Shown here: positions 48,761 through 60,302 of the stretch, piece after piece | How the letters are laid out: the number at the start of each line of letters is the position of its first letter | How positions within the stretch are numbered: the stretch's first letter is position 1 | Assembly: GCA_036172665.1 (NCBI GenBank) | Contig: CM069871.1 | Span: forward strand, 3,782,001 to 3,846,000 | Direction of reading: 5' to 3' | Source of the DNA: Prosopocoilus inquinatus | Taxonomy: Eukaryota > Arthropoda > Insecta > Coleoptera > Lucanidae | Length of the DNA stretch: 64,000 nt | The notes under the pieces: generated by a model | Seen by the model: only the letters and a program-made list of their open reading frames with translations | Databases searched by the model: none | Told to the model about the DNA's origin: nothing | Program-made: the position numbers and the translations under genes

Positions 48761-48848
48761 ATGTCGGTGGTGTTCAAGCGGAGCGATCCGTCCCCTTTCG
48801 ACGACGAACAAGCGTGCTGTGAAGTAGTGATCACGTTTCTGAAGCATT
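48761..48848 (+). CDS. Weak first-exon candidate, unknown product
   Basis: ATG at 48761 opens a frame reading MSVVFKRSDPSPFDDEQ and continuing 29 full codons to a good donor, ATT|GTGAGT (GT at 48849-48850). Composition is complex and codon-like, unlike its neighbours. Read unspliced, the frame stops after about 53 codons. I do not recognise the protein and found no second exon. It could be a chance open frame. Confidence 0.25.
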
Positions 48849-51639
48849 GTGAGTTATGTGTTATTTGGATCGATTTTGTTGATGGATCAGTGTTGAACGG
48901 ATTACAGCCACATCGTTAGTTGCTATCGCAACAGGCTTTGGGGCTGTTTGTTCGGTTTTGCGAGTCGTCCGGCTTGCAAGGTAAATGCCTTGTTGATTCT
49001 CCATTTTGTTACTTGGTTGTTTTCCACGTGCGTTTACCGCTCGCGGTCATAAACTTCACGCATTTTATTCCGTCTAGAATCATAAAATGTCGTTGACTGT
49101 CTTCACTGGTTGGACTGAAAACGTCTTATTAATGCGCTTAGTATTGTTCTCCTCTTAGTATGTTGAAGTGGATATTTTTTCAGGATTTTCTAAATAAACT
49201 ACCCTTCCATTCACAGTTCTGAAGTCACAAAATAAATGGGGAGAGGGCACACGCGGTGAAAGCTTGTCAGAATTAATCCGCACCTCGAGCGTCGAGGTCT
49301 CAGCAGAGATTTCTGGAAGTGATGCGCCGGAACGCGTGCATAAAACTGAAATATTCCATAAAATTCCATACAGACGATCCGATGTGCCGCGGCAGACTTT
49401 TGAAGGCGATAAAACCGGAATGTGTTTGCGCTGATTGATGTTTACCATTCGAAGCACGATGTTAAGGATATGTTAGACCGCTTTATGGCTACTTACGGCC
49501 GAAAGCGGTGATCGATCCATGCAGCACACCCACGAACCATAAAACTCTTCTTCGTAGGTCGTTTCATTTATAAGGTAATTTGATTGTACCCTGCACCTTC
49601 CTTCAAGAGATCGTGCTCATGGAAGCGGGAGAAACTCTACGAATTGATGAATTACACGTGTTTGATAACAAAGTTATTAATTATGTAGGACGAAGAAGAA
49701 GAAAAAGAAAAAGAAAAACTGGTCCGGGAGCAACAATTGCTTCTACTCGTTTATCATCTTAACTATAGGGTGTTTTCAATTTAACAAACAATCAATTACC
49801 TTCCGGTGTTTAAATGAAGTTCGGAACGCGTCTTAAAATTTTTGGGTCATAATGGATTATAAGTTTGAGGAATATTATAAATGGAGATGCTGATAGAATC
49901 TGTCAGGGGAGTTGTTGTTGATGTTGTCTGCAAGCAAGATTGGTTATGTTTTCCTGGATTTAAAAATTCAAGTCTTATTCATTCATTACAAACCCAATAC
50001 GTCTGTCCGTTGTAATAAACCGAACCTTTTAGTTATTTTTCTTTGATAATTAAAATCACGAGAAAAAAATATTACGAAAGCATGAAAAGGGTCGATGGAC
50101 TTGTAGGGGTCGACCAGGGGTCGAGAAACCTCTACGGATCTTTTGGGGGTCGAGTCTATTAAATAAGATTCAATTTGTGTATTTTCTTTAACATTAAAGA
50201 GGGCCACGTCACTCTGTAAACAAACCCTTTTAATTCAGTTGAACATTAATTATTAAAAAAAAAATACAGAAAAATATTTTTTTGGACAGGCAAAAGTTTT
50301 GAAGAGTACGTCAGCGTGCATGAAGCAGATATTATTTAAAATTCGATTAAAATAGCTTGCTCTTCTTGCTCACTTCGTCTCGATATTTTCAATTTAATTT
50401 TAAGAGGGGGGCCATAATCTATTAGTGGTAATGTAAAATAAAGTAATCACATCGAGCAAAAGGAAGAGGAAAAACAAAAGACGATTAATTGACGATTGAC
50501 GATTAATTTATAATTAAGAAATAAAAAAATGTGAAGTAAAATCAAACAAAAGAAAAAAAAAACAATAGATTGATAGTAAAAAGAAATAAGAACTAATCAA
50601 GTTAAATTGGCTTGAAAAGGAAACAAAAAACAAAAGCCTATCAACTGATTTTATTAAAAATTACAAATGCGAAATAAAAAAACCGAGGATAATAAAGTTA
50701 GGACGAAAATGAAAATTGTACAAAACTAACAATAAGAGTCAAATTGATTTAGAACTTGACGAATTTTGTTATAATCCAAAAATTGATCTGTAAATATTAA
50801 AGAAAAAGACAATCGACAATTGATAAATAAAAAATAAAACAAAGCAAATCGAATGAAAGAGAAAACCAATGGCGATCAATCGATGAAATGAAAATGTAAG
50901 TACGAGTAAATTCTCAAAAACTCAAATCGAGTAGAAAAAAAAAAGAACAATATTATGTCAAAAGAAAAAAGAAGAGAAATAGGAACAAAAGGGGATGAAT
51001 TGATATGCAAAAAATTAGGTCAAAGAATTGACCGCCAGTTAACGTGCCTAAACTTTAAATAAAGTTATGGTTGAAAAATAAAAATAAGAAAAAATGAAGT
51101 CGACTAAAAGAAAAAAAACAATTGAATGTATTCAAAGTTGAATTAAATAAAGTTAAACAATAAATAAAAAAAAAAGACGATTTCATAAAACTAAATCAAA
51201 AGACGAATTTTTAACCGAGAGCGTGAATAAAAGAAGAAAAAAACAAGAGAATCGAAATGATAATTCAAATATAAAACAGAATTAGGTTAGGTTGTCACGA
51301 TTTAACCAAAATTTAAATGTTACAACTAATAATAATCCACATCTACTGTTTTAGAAATCATATTAATTATATTTGAGAGGGGGTCGATGGAAACTTTTAT
51401 ATTCTCGTAAGGGGTCGATGCTTAAAAAGGTTGCTTTAATAAGTAAGGCCCATTGTAGCTTGATCGCACAATTTAACGTCAAATCTCCGACCGCGCGATG
51501 TCGCGGCCTAAGCGGCCCTTTGGCTAATTTTAGTCTTAAATTACTTGCAAGTAAATTTCCAAGCAAGGCAGTTTCACGGTAGTCACTAAATTTAAGTTGG
51601 CATTACTACCTTGGCTTTTAAGTTGTCGCTCTGACTTCA
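48849..51639. other. No gene recognised; A-rich block at 50450-51270
   Basis: 49155-49457 minus holds a 100-codon frame (first ATG three codons in) with mixed composition but no recognisable domain. 50450-51270 is A-rich with AAAACAAAAGACGATTAATTG (given here as two adjoining motifs, AAAACAAAAGACGA and TTAATTG) and related motifs, similar to the 18-21 kb blocks. Confidence 0.4.
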
Positions 51640-52010
51640 TTTGACATTAGTACAGTATTTCCGACGTAATGAGTGAGAAAGTCGTTAAATCTAAGAACAA
51701 TTTCAAGCAAAAGCGAAAAAGGGAAAAATTGCAAAAAGTCATTAAAATCTAGGGAATTCTTCGATTTCTTAAATGAATCTTTTCGAAAGAAACTAAATAT
51801 TTGTTGTTTTGGAGTTTTGATTTCTTAATGTTGGTGATTATGTCAGGCTAACCGCAGAAAGTTGGCAAAGTTCACGCTGGTTCGTTCTTTTGTTTTGTTC
51901 TTGCCTTTGCTCCTACTTTTGATCAATCTTGCCAACCCAGTAAGATCACAGTTGTATTCGTACGATTATTTAACAGTTGGTACGACCTACCTACAATTTC
52001 AGCATCGAAA
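51640..52010 (+). repeat. Dispersed repeat family C, copy 2
   Basis: Same family as 11100-11420, same strand, sharing the TTGGTGATTATGTC, TTCACGCTG-TTCGTTC and CGATTATTTA-CAGTTGGTAC blocks. This copy has an extra ~40 bp between the TTCGTTC and TTGCCAA blocks. Confidence 0.6.
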
Positions 52011-52909
52011 TCACATGCCTAAATGATATGATAACTTTTTTGATAAAACATTTTGGATTTTGAACGAAAATAAATTTAGAATTAAAATAGAATCAGATTT
52101 GAAATTGACAAATTGAGAAAAGGGAAAAGGTGGACGAAATAAATAATAAATATAATAATTACTACAATTCATTTTGCGACAAAAAGACAGGAAAATGAGT
52201 AAATACAGAAATAGAATTGAAGTGGAAAATTTAAAATTCAAACTTCTTAGGTAATACTTTTATTCAAAATATAGTTTTTCCATTTTCTTTTCCTTTTTTT
52301 TTGTAAACAGCAGCATTTAGTTCATCGAAAATAATTTAAAAAAAGACGGAAATGACCTCACGAGGGTGGGGAACTAGTTCCACCTCGCCCTGGCCCTGCT
52401 TTACCGTTGATGGCTTCTTATGCATTCTAATTACGTATTATCTCGGAAGCACTGTAGAGCTCGTTTGTTCTGCAACTGCGCGCTTTTCCTCTCTTGTTTT
52501 TCAGTTTCGTGAGGAGCGGCGAATTTATTTTCATTCATTTGTTTTTGTTTCGTTTTTTTGTTTTTAATCCGATCCTTTGTTCCGCCGGCGGCGGAGGGTC
52601 TTTGGCGGCCGCTGGAAATTCCGACGATTTACTTTAGTTCCACGGCACTCTTTGATTTAATTAATTAATCGGCGATGAATTAGATAAAGGTGTTATCAAT
52701 GGCGCCGCGGAAAAATCAAATTCAATTTCCAGGTAGATATAAGAGAAGCCGCTTAAAACTGTTTAAACGACGGCGATTTATGGTTGCGGAAAATTTAATT
52801 AAATCTTGGTTGGTTGAGTTGTAAAATGTTTTGGATTTACTTCTAGCTTAATTGTGCGTTACAGAAAAGGCATGCGTGATGACTTGTGGCGCTACGAAAT
52901 GAATTTTAA
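52011..52909. other. No gene seen
   Basis: A short GC-rich patch lies near 52580-52620 (CCGCCGGCGGCGGAGG), with no exon or promoter logic I can defend. The 71-codon plus frame at 52352-52567 ends in Phe-rich low complexity. Confidence 0.4.
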
Positions 52910-52914
52910 CTTAT

Positions 52915-53105
52915 TTATTATACCTAGGATGTGGAAATTTCAAAATTCAAATTTTTTTTCTTTTTAAAGAAAGTGGAAATTTCAATATTTTAACGTTTCA
53001 ACTGATAATACAATGAAATTTCCAAGAAATTTCACTCACATTAAGTGAAAAGAATGAAATTTCAATGGAATATAAAAAAAAAATCAAAATTTCAAAGAAA
53101 GAAAT
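52915..53105. repeat. Cluster of GAAATTTC palindromes
   Basis: The 8-bp palindrome GAAATTTC occurs five times here (near 52935, 52975, 53014, 53025 and 53053). A second cluster, apparently an inverted relative sharing a GGATGTG block, lies at 58600-58780. The pattern GAA-N2-TTC is also the pairing used in heat-shock elements, but a repeat origin is the simpler reading. Confidence 0.55.
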
Positions 53106-53159
53106 AGTATAAATAATAATAAGGTGCCTTAAAAATAATAAAAAATACGTTAGACTATA

Positions 53160-54082
53160 CAGGGTGTACTTTTACTGTGTGCAAATAAGAAAACCTCAGT
53201 ATAAGTATGCGAACTTTCTGCGAGTATTTTTTGGTGGCTACCGTATCATAGCCAAAAAATTTCGGATTGTTGTTTGGAACCGCTGAAATGTGCGAGAAAG
53301 ATACGAAGGTCAACTTCGCCTTCCTCTCGGTGTGAACACGCCCACCAATACCGCACTCGATGTTCAACGCAGAGTTTCGTAATAACAATCACTGATATCG
53401 TTTATTAATTATTTTATTTAAAATTTTAATACACTGCGCGAAGTAATATGTTTTACGACATCAACTATCGGCGAATAAATCCGAAAATTCATGCACCGAT
53501 TAGGCAAGCGCGTTAAAAATGTTCTTCCTTCACCCTTTTACGTAACTAAACATTCGCTGCAATCTCGCTGCTAGCTATGAAAGTATTACTACTTACGGTC
53601 CTTGGAAACAAAAGAAATGTAAAATTTTTATAAGTCTTTTAAAAATTATATGGAATGAGAAATTACAATTTGTTTGTACCTCGCTTTTAATTTGTTCGGC
53701 AACTGCGAACCGCAGCTTCTTGAATTGCCCTAGATTTTGATTCAAAATACTTAAACTTGTAATTACTTGCAGTGAAGTTAATTTAAATCGTAAACGCTTT
53801 GACCGACTAGCTGATTGGAGCGGTGCTGATTTACGTCGTTCCTGCTCGAGATCCAGTAAGGCACTGAGCCTGGCCTACTTCGACTGCGGATCATAATTGA
53901 AGAGGCGCCCGCGTTCCACTTTTAGCTATGCTAGCGATTCTCAAACGGTTTAGAGAAAATCTGCCACTGCATTTTTCTCGAAAACTATTACATTTATGGT
54001 ACGAACATATGAGTTCAATCGTTGCCATTCATGGTGATATATTGCAGGTTTAAATATTTGCACACAGTAAACGAACAGCCTG
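53160..54082 (+). mobile_element. Non-autonomous TIR element, 923 bp, full-length copy
   Basis: Left end CAGGGTGTACTTTTACTG and right end, read inward, CAGGCTGTTCGTTTACTG continue into a shared GTGCAAATA...AAACC, about 30 of 36 bases matching. TA flanks both ends (53158-53159, 54083-54084), as for Tc1/mariner-type elements. It encodes no transposase. It is homologous, in inverse orientation, to 6311-7880. The 77-codon minus-strand frame near its left end is not a recognisable protein. Confidence 0.85.
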
Positions 54083-54393
54083 TATAATAGATGAAAATTA
54101 ATAAACTCAATGAACTGTCAATTAAAACAATCAATCTCAAGCACTCAGAGTTATTTTTTTCAGTCACTTAACTTTAGACTTTGCTTTATTTTTATCGCAA
54201 TTCTCAGACTAATTCAAACGTTTTCAATTTTCAACAAAATTAGTTAACGCTTCGATCTCATTATTTATCATTCGGAATTTTCAACGATTACATAAAATAA
54301 AAACGTTTCTTGACTTGTGAAAATTTTCGTTTTTATTTTTTTGTCTGTCGTTTCTTCTTTTATTTTTTTCTGTTTTCACATCTTTCTTCTTAT
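54083..54393. other. No gene seen
   Basis: AT-rich spacer between the 923-bp element and the foldback, becoming T-rich towards 54390. Confidence 0.4.
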
Positions 54394-54621
54394 CAATTGA
54401 ATCGATGAGTGCATAATCGCGTTCAGTCCAAATTTACTGTGTTGAGAAAACAACAAATAACTTTCACTAAGTAATTATTGGCTTCAGGAGGCTTCAGATA
54501 TCCTTGTCTGAAAGAATTTTAAGACAATAATTCACTTAAAGTGAATCTAGAAAGTTATTTGTTGTTTTCTCAACACAGTAAATTTGGACTGAACACGATT
54601 ATGCACTCATCCACTCAATTG
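54394..54621. repeat. Foldback element, 72-bp arms
   Basis: Arms 54394-54465 and 54550-54621 are complementary at about 69 of 72 positions. Weaker pairing extends inward (ACTAAGTAATTATTG against CAATAATTCACTT), leaving a loop of about 45-50 bp. No target duplication is clear. Such a structure is typical of a MITE or a foldback terminus. Confidence 0.85.
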
Positions 54622-55240
54622 AATGACTTCTTTCGCATTTTACTGACTCCTTTTTACAGTTGTCCTTTGTTTCCTACGAGTTGCAAAATTTTCGTCGGTT
54701 TTAATTTGTTTTTGTCCATTCTTACACTTATATCTAGGTATATCTTTCTGTTTTTATGCTCCCGTGTTTCTTTCTCGCTTATTTTTATCAAATTCACGTT
54801 TCGCTTATTGTTACAAATTATACGTATAGTATAATATACTTGGTGGCCCAATAAAATCAAACATAATTACTTACATCTTAAGTTTTAATTTTGTTTACGC
54901 AATTTTCTAATAATTTAATAAAATCTTCACTTACTGTCGGACTGACGCCTTTATACAGTTGTGTTTTGTTTTAATTTTTTTTTGTTTGTCTTTTTTGGTG
55001 TCTTTGTGCTTTATGCGTACTACGGATTTGGATTTTTCTTTTGCTTTACTTATCGAATTGATTTTTCGCATTTTATTGTGACCGTTTCTCGTACTTCATC
55101 GTTTTTCGTTTGTTTTATGTCCCTTTACAGTTGTGATCTTTTGTTTTACGCACTTAATTTTTATGTTTTTTTTATATTTTTTATATTATTATATATTTTT
55201 TTGTTCCGTTGGTATTATTTTATGTTGTTTTATTATTAAA
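54622..55240. other. T-rich stretch, degraded edge of the 808-bp array
   Basis: Phe-rich frames are compositional. A TTTCTCGTACTTCATCG...GTCCCTTTACAGTTGTGA block near 55084-55137 is a diverged partial unit of the array that follows. Confidence 0.5.
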
Positions 55241-58080
55241 GAAAATTGTTTCTCGCAGTTCATCGTTTTTCGTTTGTTTTGTGTCCCTTTACAGTTGTGA
55301 CCTTTTGTTTTACGCACTTAATTCGGCGTTCGTTTGTTTTAAAGTTTTTTTTTATATAGTTTACTTTTATTTTCTACGAACTTTTTGATTTATCCTGGAA
55401 AACCGTTGCTTTTCCGTTTAGATTGGCGTTGTCGATCTTCTTTGGTTTTTTCTTTCTTCTTCTCTTCATGCCTTGTATTTTGTTGCTGTTTCCTTTATTT
55501 CTTTCTTGTTTCTGATTTTTTGTTTTGTAAAGTCTTGGCTTGATGTTTGAATATAATTCACACTTGGTGGCGTTAAGCCCGCCACATACTTGGCGATTGT
55601 TTTACATATTGACGCCGTTGGGTCTTTTGACGTCAATTGTAATTCGATTGGGCCCTGCTGATGTCGTGATGTTTTCGATTCGTGTAAACCCCCCTTGCGA
55701 ACATTTGGAGGGAAGATTAATTTGCAACGCGCTTCGGAGCGTCAGTCATTTAGCGATATCCCACCAGGTGTGACATCGGAAAAATTTAACTTTTTGATTT
55801 GTTCGGAAAACCGTTGCTTTTCCGTTTATATTGACGTTATCGATCTTCTTTTGGTTTTTGTTTTTTTCTTCTTCGTTTCATGCCTTGTATTTTGTTGCTG
55901 TTTTTTTTTATTTCTTTTTTGTTTCTGATTTTTTGCCCAATTTAATATGTTTTTTTTTATTTATTCTGATTTTTGATACTCTAAATCGGCGACCTTATAG
56001 TAGCTTTTTTTTGTTCCGTTGGTAATATTTTATGTTGTTTTATTATTAGAGAAAATTGTTTCTCGTAGTTCATCGTTTTTCGTTTGTTTTGTGTCCCTTT
56101 ACAGTTGTGACCTTTGGTTTTACGTACTTAATTCGGCGTTCGTTTGTTTTTAAGTTTTTTTTTTTATAGTTTGCTTTTATTTTCTACGAACTTCTTAATT
56201 TGTCCTGGAAAACCGTTGCTCTTCCGTTTAGAATGGCGTTGTCGATCTTCTTTTGTTTTTTCTTCTTCTACGTTTCATGCCTTGTATTTTGTTGCTATTT
56301 CTTTTATTTCTTTATTGTTTCTGATTTTTTGTTTTGTAAAGTTTTGCTTGATGTTTGAATATAATTCACACTTGGTGGCGTTAAGCCCGCCACACACTTG
56401 GCGATTGTTTTACCTATTGACGCCGGTGGGCCTCTTGACGTCAATTGTAATTCGATTGGGCCGTGCTGATGTCGTGATGTTTTCGATTCGTGTAAACCCC
56501 CCTCGCAAACATTTGGGGGCACAATTAATTTGCAACGCGCTTCGGAGCGTCAGTCGTTTAGCGATATCCCACCAGGTGTGACATCGGAAACATTTAACTT
56601 TTTTATTTGTCCGGAAAACCGTTGCTTTTCCGTTTATATTGACGTTGTCGATCTTCTTTTGGTTTTTGTTTTTTTCTTCTTCGTTTCATGCCTTGTATTT
56701 TGTTGCTGTTTTTTTTTATTTCTTTTTTGTTTCTGATTTTTTGCCCAATTTAATATGTTTTTTTTTATTTATTCTGATTTTTGATACTCTAAATCGACGA
56801 CCTTATAGTAGCTTTTTTTTGTTCCGTTGGTAATATTTTATGTTGTTTTATTATTAGAGAAAATTGTTTCTCGTAGTTCATCGTTTTTCGTTTGTTTTGT
56901 GTCCCTTTACAGTTGTGACCTTTGGTTTTACGTACTTAATTCGGCGTTCGTTTGTTTTTAAGTTTTTTTTTTTATAGTTTGCTTTTATTTTCTACGAACT
57001 TCTTAATTTGTCCTGGAAAACCGTTGCTCTTCCGTTTAGAATGGCGTTGTCGATCTTCTTTTGTTTTTTTCTTCTTCTACGTTTCATGCCTTGTATTTTG
57101 TTGCTGTTTCTTTTATTTCTTTATTGTTCCTGATTTTTTGTTTCGTAAAGTTTTGGCTTGATGTTTGAGTATAATACACTTGGTGGCGTTAAGCCCGCCA
57201 CACACTTGGCGATTGTTTTACTTATTGTCGCTGTTTGGTCTCTTGACGTCAATTGTAATTCGATTGGGCCGTGCTGATGTCGTGATGTTTTCGATTCGTG
57301 TAAACCCCCCTTGCGAACATTTGGAGGCAAGATTAATTTGCAACGCGCTTCGGAGCGTCAGTCGTTTAGTGATATCCCACTAGGTGTGACATCGGAAAAA
57401 TTTAACTTTTTGATTTGTTCGGAAAACCGTTGCTTTTCCGTTTATATTGACGTTGTCGATCTTCTTTTGGTTTTTGTTTTTTTCTTCTTCGTTTCATGCC
57501 TTGTATTTTGTTGCTGTTTTTTTTTATTTCTTTTTTGTTTCTGATTTTTTGCCCAATTTAATATGTTTTTTTTATTTATTCTGATTTTTGATACTCTAAA
57601 TCGGCGACCTTATAGTAGCCTTTTTTTGTTCCGTTGGTAATATTTTATGTTGTTTTATTATTAGAGAAAATTGTTTCTCGTAGTTCATCGTTTTTCGTTT
57701 GTTTTGTGTCCCTTTACAGTTGTGACCTTTGGTTTTACGTACTTGATTCGGCGTTCGTTTGTTTTTAAGTTTTTTTTTTATAGTTTGCTTTTATTTTCTA
57801 CGAACTTCTTGATTTGTCCTGGAAAACCGTTGCTTTTCCGTTTACATTGGCGTTGACGATCTTCTTTTGTTTTTTCTTCTTCGTTTCATGCCTTGTATTT
57901 TGTTGCTGTTTCTTTTATTTATTTTTTGTTTTGTAAAGTTTTGCTTGATGTTTGAGTATAATATACACTTGGGGGCGTTAAGCCCGCCACACACTTGGCG
58001 ATTGTTTTACCTATTGACACCGTTGGGTCTCTTGACGTCAATTGTAAATCGATTGGGCCCTGCTGATGTCGTGATCTCTT
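55241..58080 (+). repeat. 808-bp T-rich tandem array, about 3.5 copies
   Basis: The anchor CTTGG(T/G)GGCGTTAAGC occurs at 55563, 56371, 57179 and 57968 (spacings 808, 808, 789). Each unit contains the GCCCGCCAC-ACACTTGGCGATTG block, GACGTCAATTGTAA-TCGATTGGG, CTGCTGATGTCGTGATG, AACGCGCTTCGGAGCGTCAG and a long T-rich part with TCATCGTTTTTCGTTTG. The middle copies are almost identical. The last copy is truncated after the GATGTCGTGATC block. All frames in it are Phe/Leu-rich by composition, though the same 60-145 codon frames recur in each unit. Confidence 0.9.
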
Positions 58081-58257
58081 CGATTTAATTTAATATGTTT
58101 TTTTTTATTTATTCTGATTTTTGATCTAAATCGGCGACCTTATATTTGCTTTTTTTTCTGTTCCGTTGATATTGTTTTAAGTTGTTTTATTATTAGAGAA
58201 AATTTACATTTCTCGTTTGTTAATTTTTTTTGTAATATGTTGGGCTATGTTTTCTGA

Positions 58258-58612
58258 CTATTAAGCTATTAATCAATAGCGAAACGTTGAGTGTTTTCCC
58301 TTCATAATTTTGTCCGTTTCAGAAAACTTTTTACTTTAAACGGACAGTTTCAATTGCTCTCACCCTTGACTTTTGACGGCATTCTGGTTTGCTTATGTTA
58401 TATTGATTGATATTTGTTGGTTCCTGCTGATGTCATGATGGTTTTGGTTCGTGCAAAACTTTCCTTTCTTTTCGAATATTTGAGAGCACGGGTGTACGTC
58501 GTACGGTGCGTTCTACGTATTCTATCGCGAATTGTTAACTGCAAAAGCTTAACAAGCATCAAAAGTATTCATTTTCCAAAAGGTAACGATCGCTACTTGG
58601 AAATTTCTAAGT
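58258..58612 (+). repeat. Dispersed repeat family D, copy 1
   Basis: Matches 61800-62144 closely on the same strand: AATAGCGAAACGTTGAGTG, TTTCCCTTC, ACTTTTTACTTTAAACGGA, CTGCTGATGTCATGATGG, a TTCGTGCAAAACTTTCC block and TTCTACGTATTCTATCGCG. Part of it (CTGCTGATGTC-TGATG) is shared with the 808-bp units, so the two are related. The similar plus-strand frames at 58414 and 61949 follow from the repeat. Confidence 0.8.
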
Positions 58613-58780
58613 CAGTGAAATTTCCAAAACAAAAAAGTAATTTCCGGCAACTAAGGAAACTTCACCGAAATATTTCAAAAACCTAGAAATTTCCACTCTT
58701 TTGGCAGTTTCGAAAAATTTCAGGAAATTTCCTTGATGAAAATTCTTCAACCGTTTCACTTCACATCCCTAATTACACCT
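58600..58780. repeat. Second cluster of GAAATTTC palindromes
   Basis: Four GAAATTTC sites (near 58601, 58617, 58685 and 58722) plus close variants precede a CACATCCC block, the inverse of the GGATGTG next to the cluster at 52915-53105. It is likely an inverted copy of the same small element. Confidence 0.55.
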
Positions 58781-59265
58781 GGAAATAATTTATTTACAAT
58801 ATTGCGATTACGGAGCGAGCTTTCGCTATTCATGGACTTTCGGGGCGAGTGTCAAATTCCCCTTCCCCGGGGGTCGCTTATATATCCTGATATTCTTCTG
58901 AAATAATCTATGCATCCCTTCGTAAAAATTCAATCTATAGAATTCTCGAGCTTAAGCAGATGAATCAATACAATTTTTTTTTATAGTATCTATAAATATG
59001 AGTTATCATTAAAGAATGTTTCACAAATGTATCTATGATACTTACTATCCTTTAGGTCTAATTGTATAATTTTCAGTTCAACTTGAATTCAAGGTTTTGA
59101 CCTTTCTTAACGTTTCTATTTTTTTTTTTGTTCAAGCAATTTTTTTATTTAAAAAAAATAGTATGCGTTTTATCTCCTGGGTGAAATCTCCATCAAGGCG
59201 AGTAAGGTGGCTTATCTATATCACGCTGCGTTTGTTCGACGCAGAGGCATTTTCCTTTTTCCGAG
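58781..59265. other. No gene seen
   Basis: AT-rich spacer leading to the GC-rich island. A poly-T run near 59119-59129 and A-rich tracts only. Confidence 0.4.
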
Positions 59266-59540
59266 CCGTAGATGAGCGTGCAAACGACGGGTGAACGGCC
59301 GGGTGGGCCGCCGTCTACCGGGTTACGAGTTTAAGCGCGGCGGGGTGCGCGTCGCGGCGCGGGGTGGTGCGTCTTACCTCCGAGGTCACCTCAGGTCACC
59401 GTCGGCCTGCCAGACGCACGCCAGCCCGGAGGATAACGCCAGGATTAGGACGTGACTAGCAGGACTTGTCACCCGAGACGACGGCTTTGGTATATTGCAT
59501 TGCCTCCGCCGCCGCCGCCGCCGCTCCTAACTCCGCACTA
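59266..59540. promoter_or_regulatory. CpG-island-like stretch, candidate promoter/first exon (minus strand)
   Basis: This is the only sharply GC- and CpG-rich stretch in the window, including GCGGCGGGGTGCGCGTCGCG-type sequence and a (GCC)n run near 59505-59523. On the minus strand GGAG|GTAAGAC gives a good splice donor with GT at 59379-59378, so an untranslated first exon could run from about 59540 down to 59380, transcribed towards lower coordinates. The only ATG frame within it is a dozen codons. No TATA box is evident. The alternative is a GC-rich transposon UTR. Confidence 0.4.
59383..59398 (+). promoter_or_regulatory. Perfect DR4 nuclear-receptor element
   Basis: Two exact AGGTCA half-sites (59383-59388 and 59393-59398) are separated by four bases, CCTC. 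Direct repeats with this half-site and 4-bp spacing are bound by nuclear-receptor heterodimers, in insects potentially EcR/USP. It lies inside the GC-rich island, directly beside the minus-strand splice donor. Binding is inferred. Confidence 0.5.
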
Positions 59541-59876
59541 CAAAAGCTGAGCTTTTCTGAGTCTCCATTTTACGACGGGCTTTACGTTAATTACTTCGAC
59601 TATTTTTTTTTATATTTTGCTGTTTTACGCTTTACCGGTTATATACTTCTCACAATTTTAAATAAACAGAAAAGAAAACAGAACAAGTAATACATAATAA
59701 GTATCTATATGAGTTGAATGATTGTTACGGTGTGAAAACCACTTTTAAGGAACGACCTGTCTGACTCGCAGTTATTCCCGATTTCACAAAATTAAGAAAT
59801 TTTCTATGTGTTTAAAACACTTCAGGCCACACCTAGTTCGTCGCAGTTCGTCGTTTATTGCGATAAAAACGGTTTA

Positions 59877-59909
<33 letters not shown>

Positions 59910-59939
59910 ATAATTAATTAATTAATTAATTAATAATAG
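59541..59939. other. Spacer with (TTA)n and (TTAA)n runs
   Basis: Simple (TTA)n and ATTA runs occupy about 59880-59935. The adjacent TTCGTCGTTTATTGCGATAAAAA block near 59852 is an extra partial copy of the one that starts repeat family E. Confidence 0.5.
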
Positions 59940-60302
59940 ACAGTGCCATCTGTTGGTGGACAATTAAAATTTTATTGACTATAATTTCGTCGTTTATTGC
60001 GATAAAAATAGTTTCTTTTTATTCTTATTATTATTAATATCAGGTCAAAAAGCGATCGTAGGATGCCGCTGTTTCATTTGTTCATTATTATTATCGTTCT
60101 CATCGTCGCTGGAATAATGAATCTCGCCAACTTTAAATAATCTGACGCGTTTTATTTTAAACGGATTCGTTTTAAAATACTCCGGCCATGAAATGGTGCA
60201 AATTATCGACGCATCGGCACTTCCTCGTGGTTCTAAAGACTTTCGGAGTTATTATTCTTAGATAGGATCGCATCATCTTTCATAAACAAGTACAAACGTT
60301 TA
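59940..60302 (+). repeat. Dispersed repeat family E, copy 1
   Basis: Contains GCCATCTGTTGGTGGACAAT, TTCGTCGTTTATTGCGATAAAAA, a TTATTATTA run, AAAAAGCGATCG, GAATAATGAATCTCGCC, CCGGCCATGAAATGGTGCAA and CATCATCTTTCATAAAC. It is repeated nearly base for base at 61262-61594, and its first ~50 bp also at 61019-61066. An inverted fragment lies at 47384-47475. Confidence 0.85.

Noticed and set aside
49155..49457. 100-codon minus-strand frame
   Set aside because: It starts at GTG with the first ATG three codons later, shows no recognisable domain, and I found no splice context that would make it an exon.
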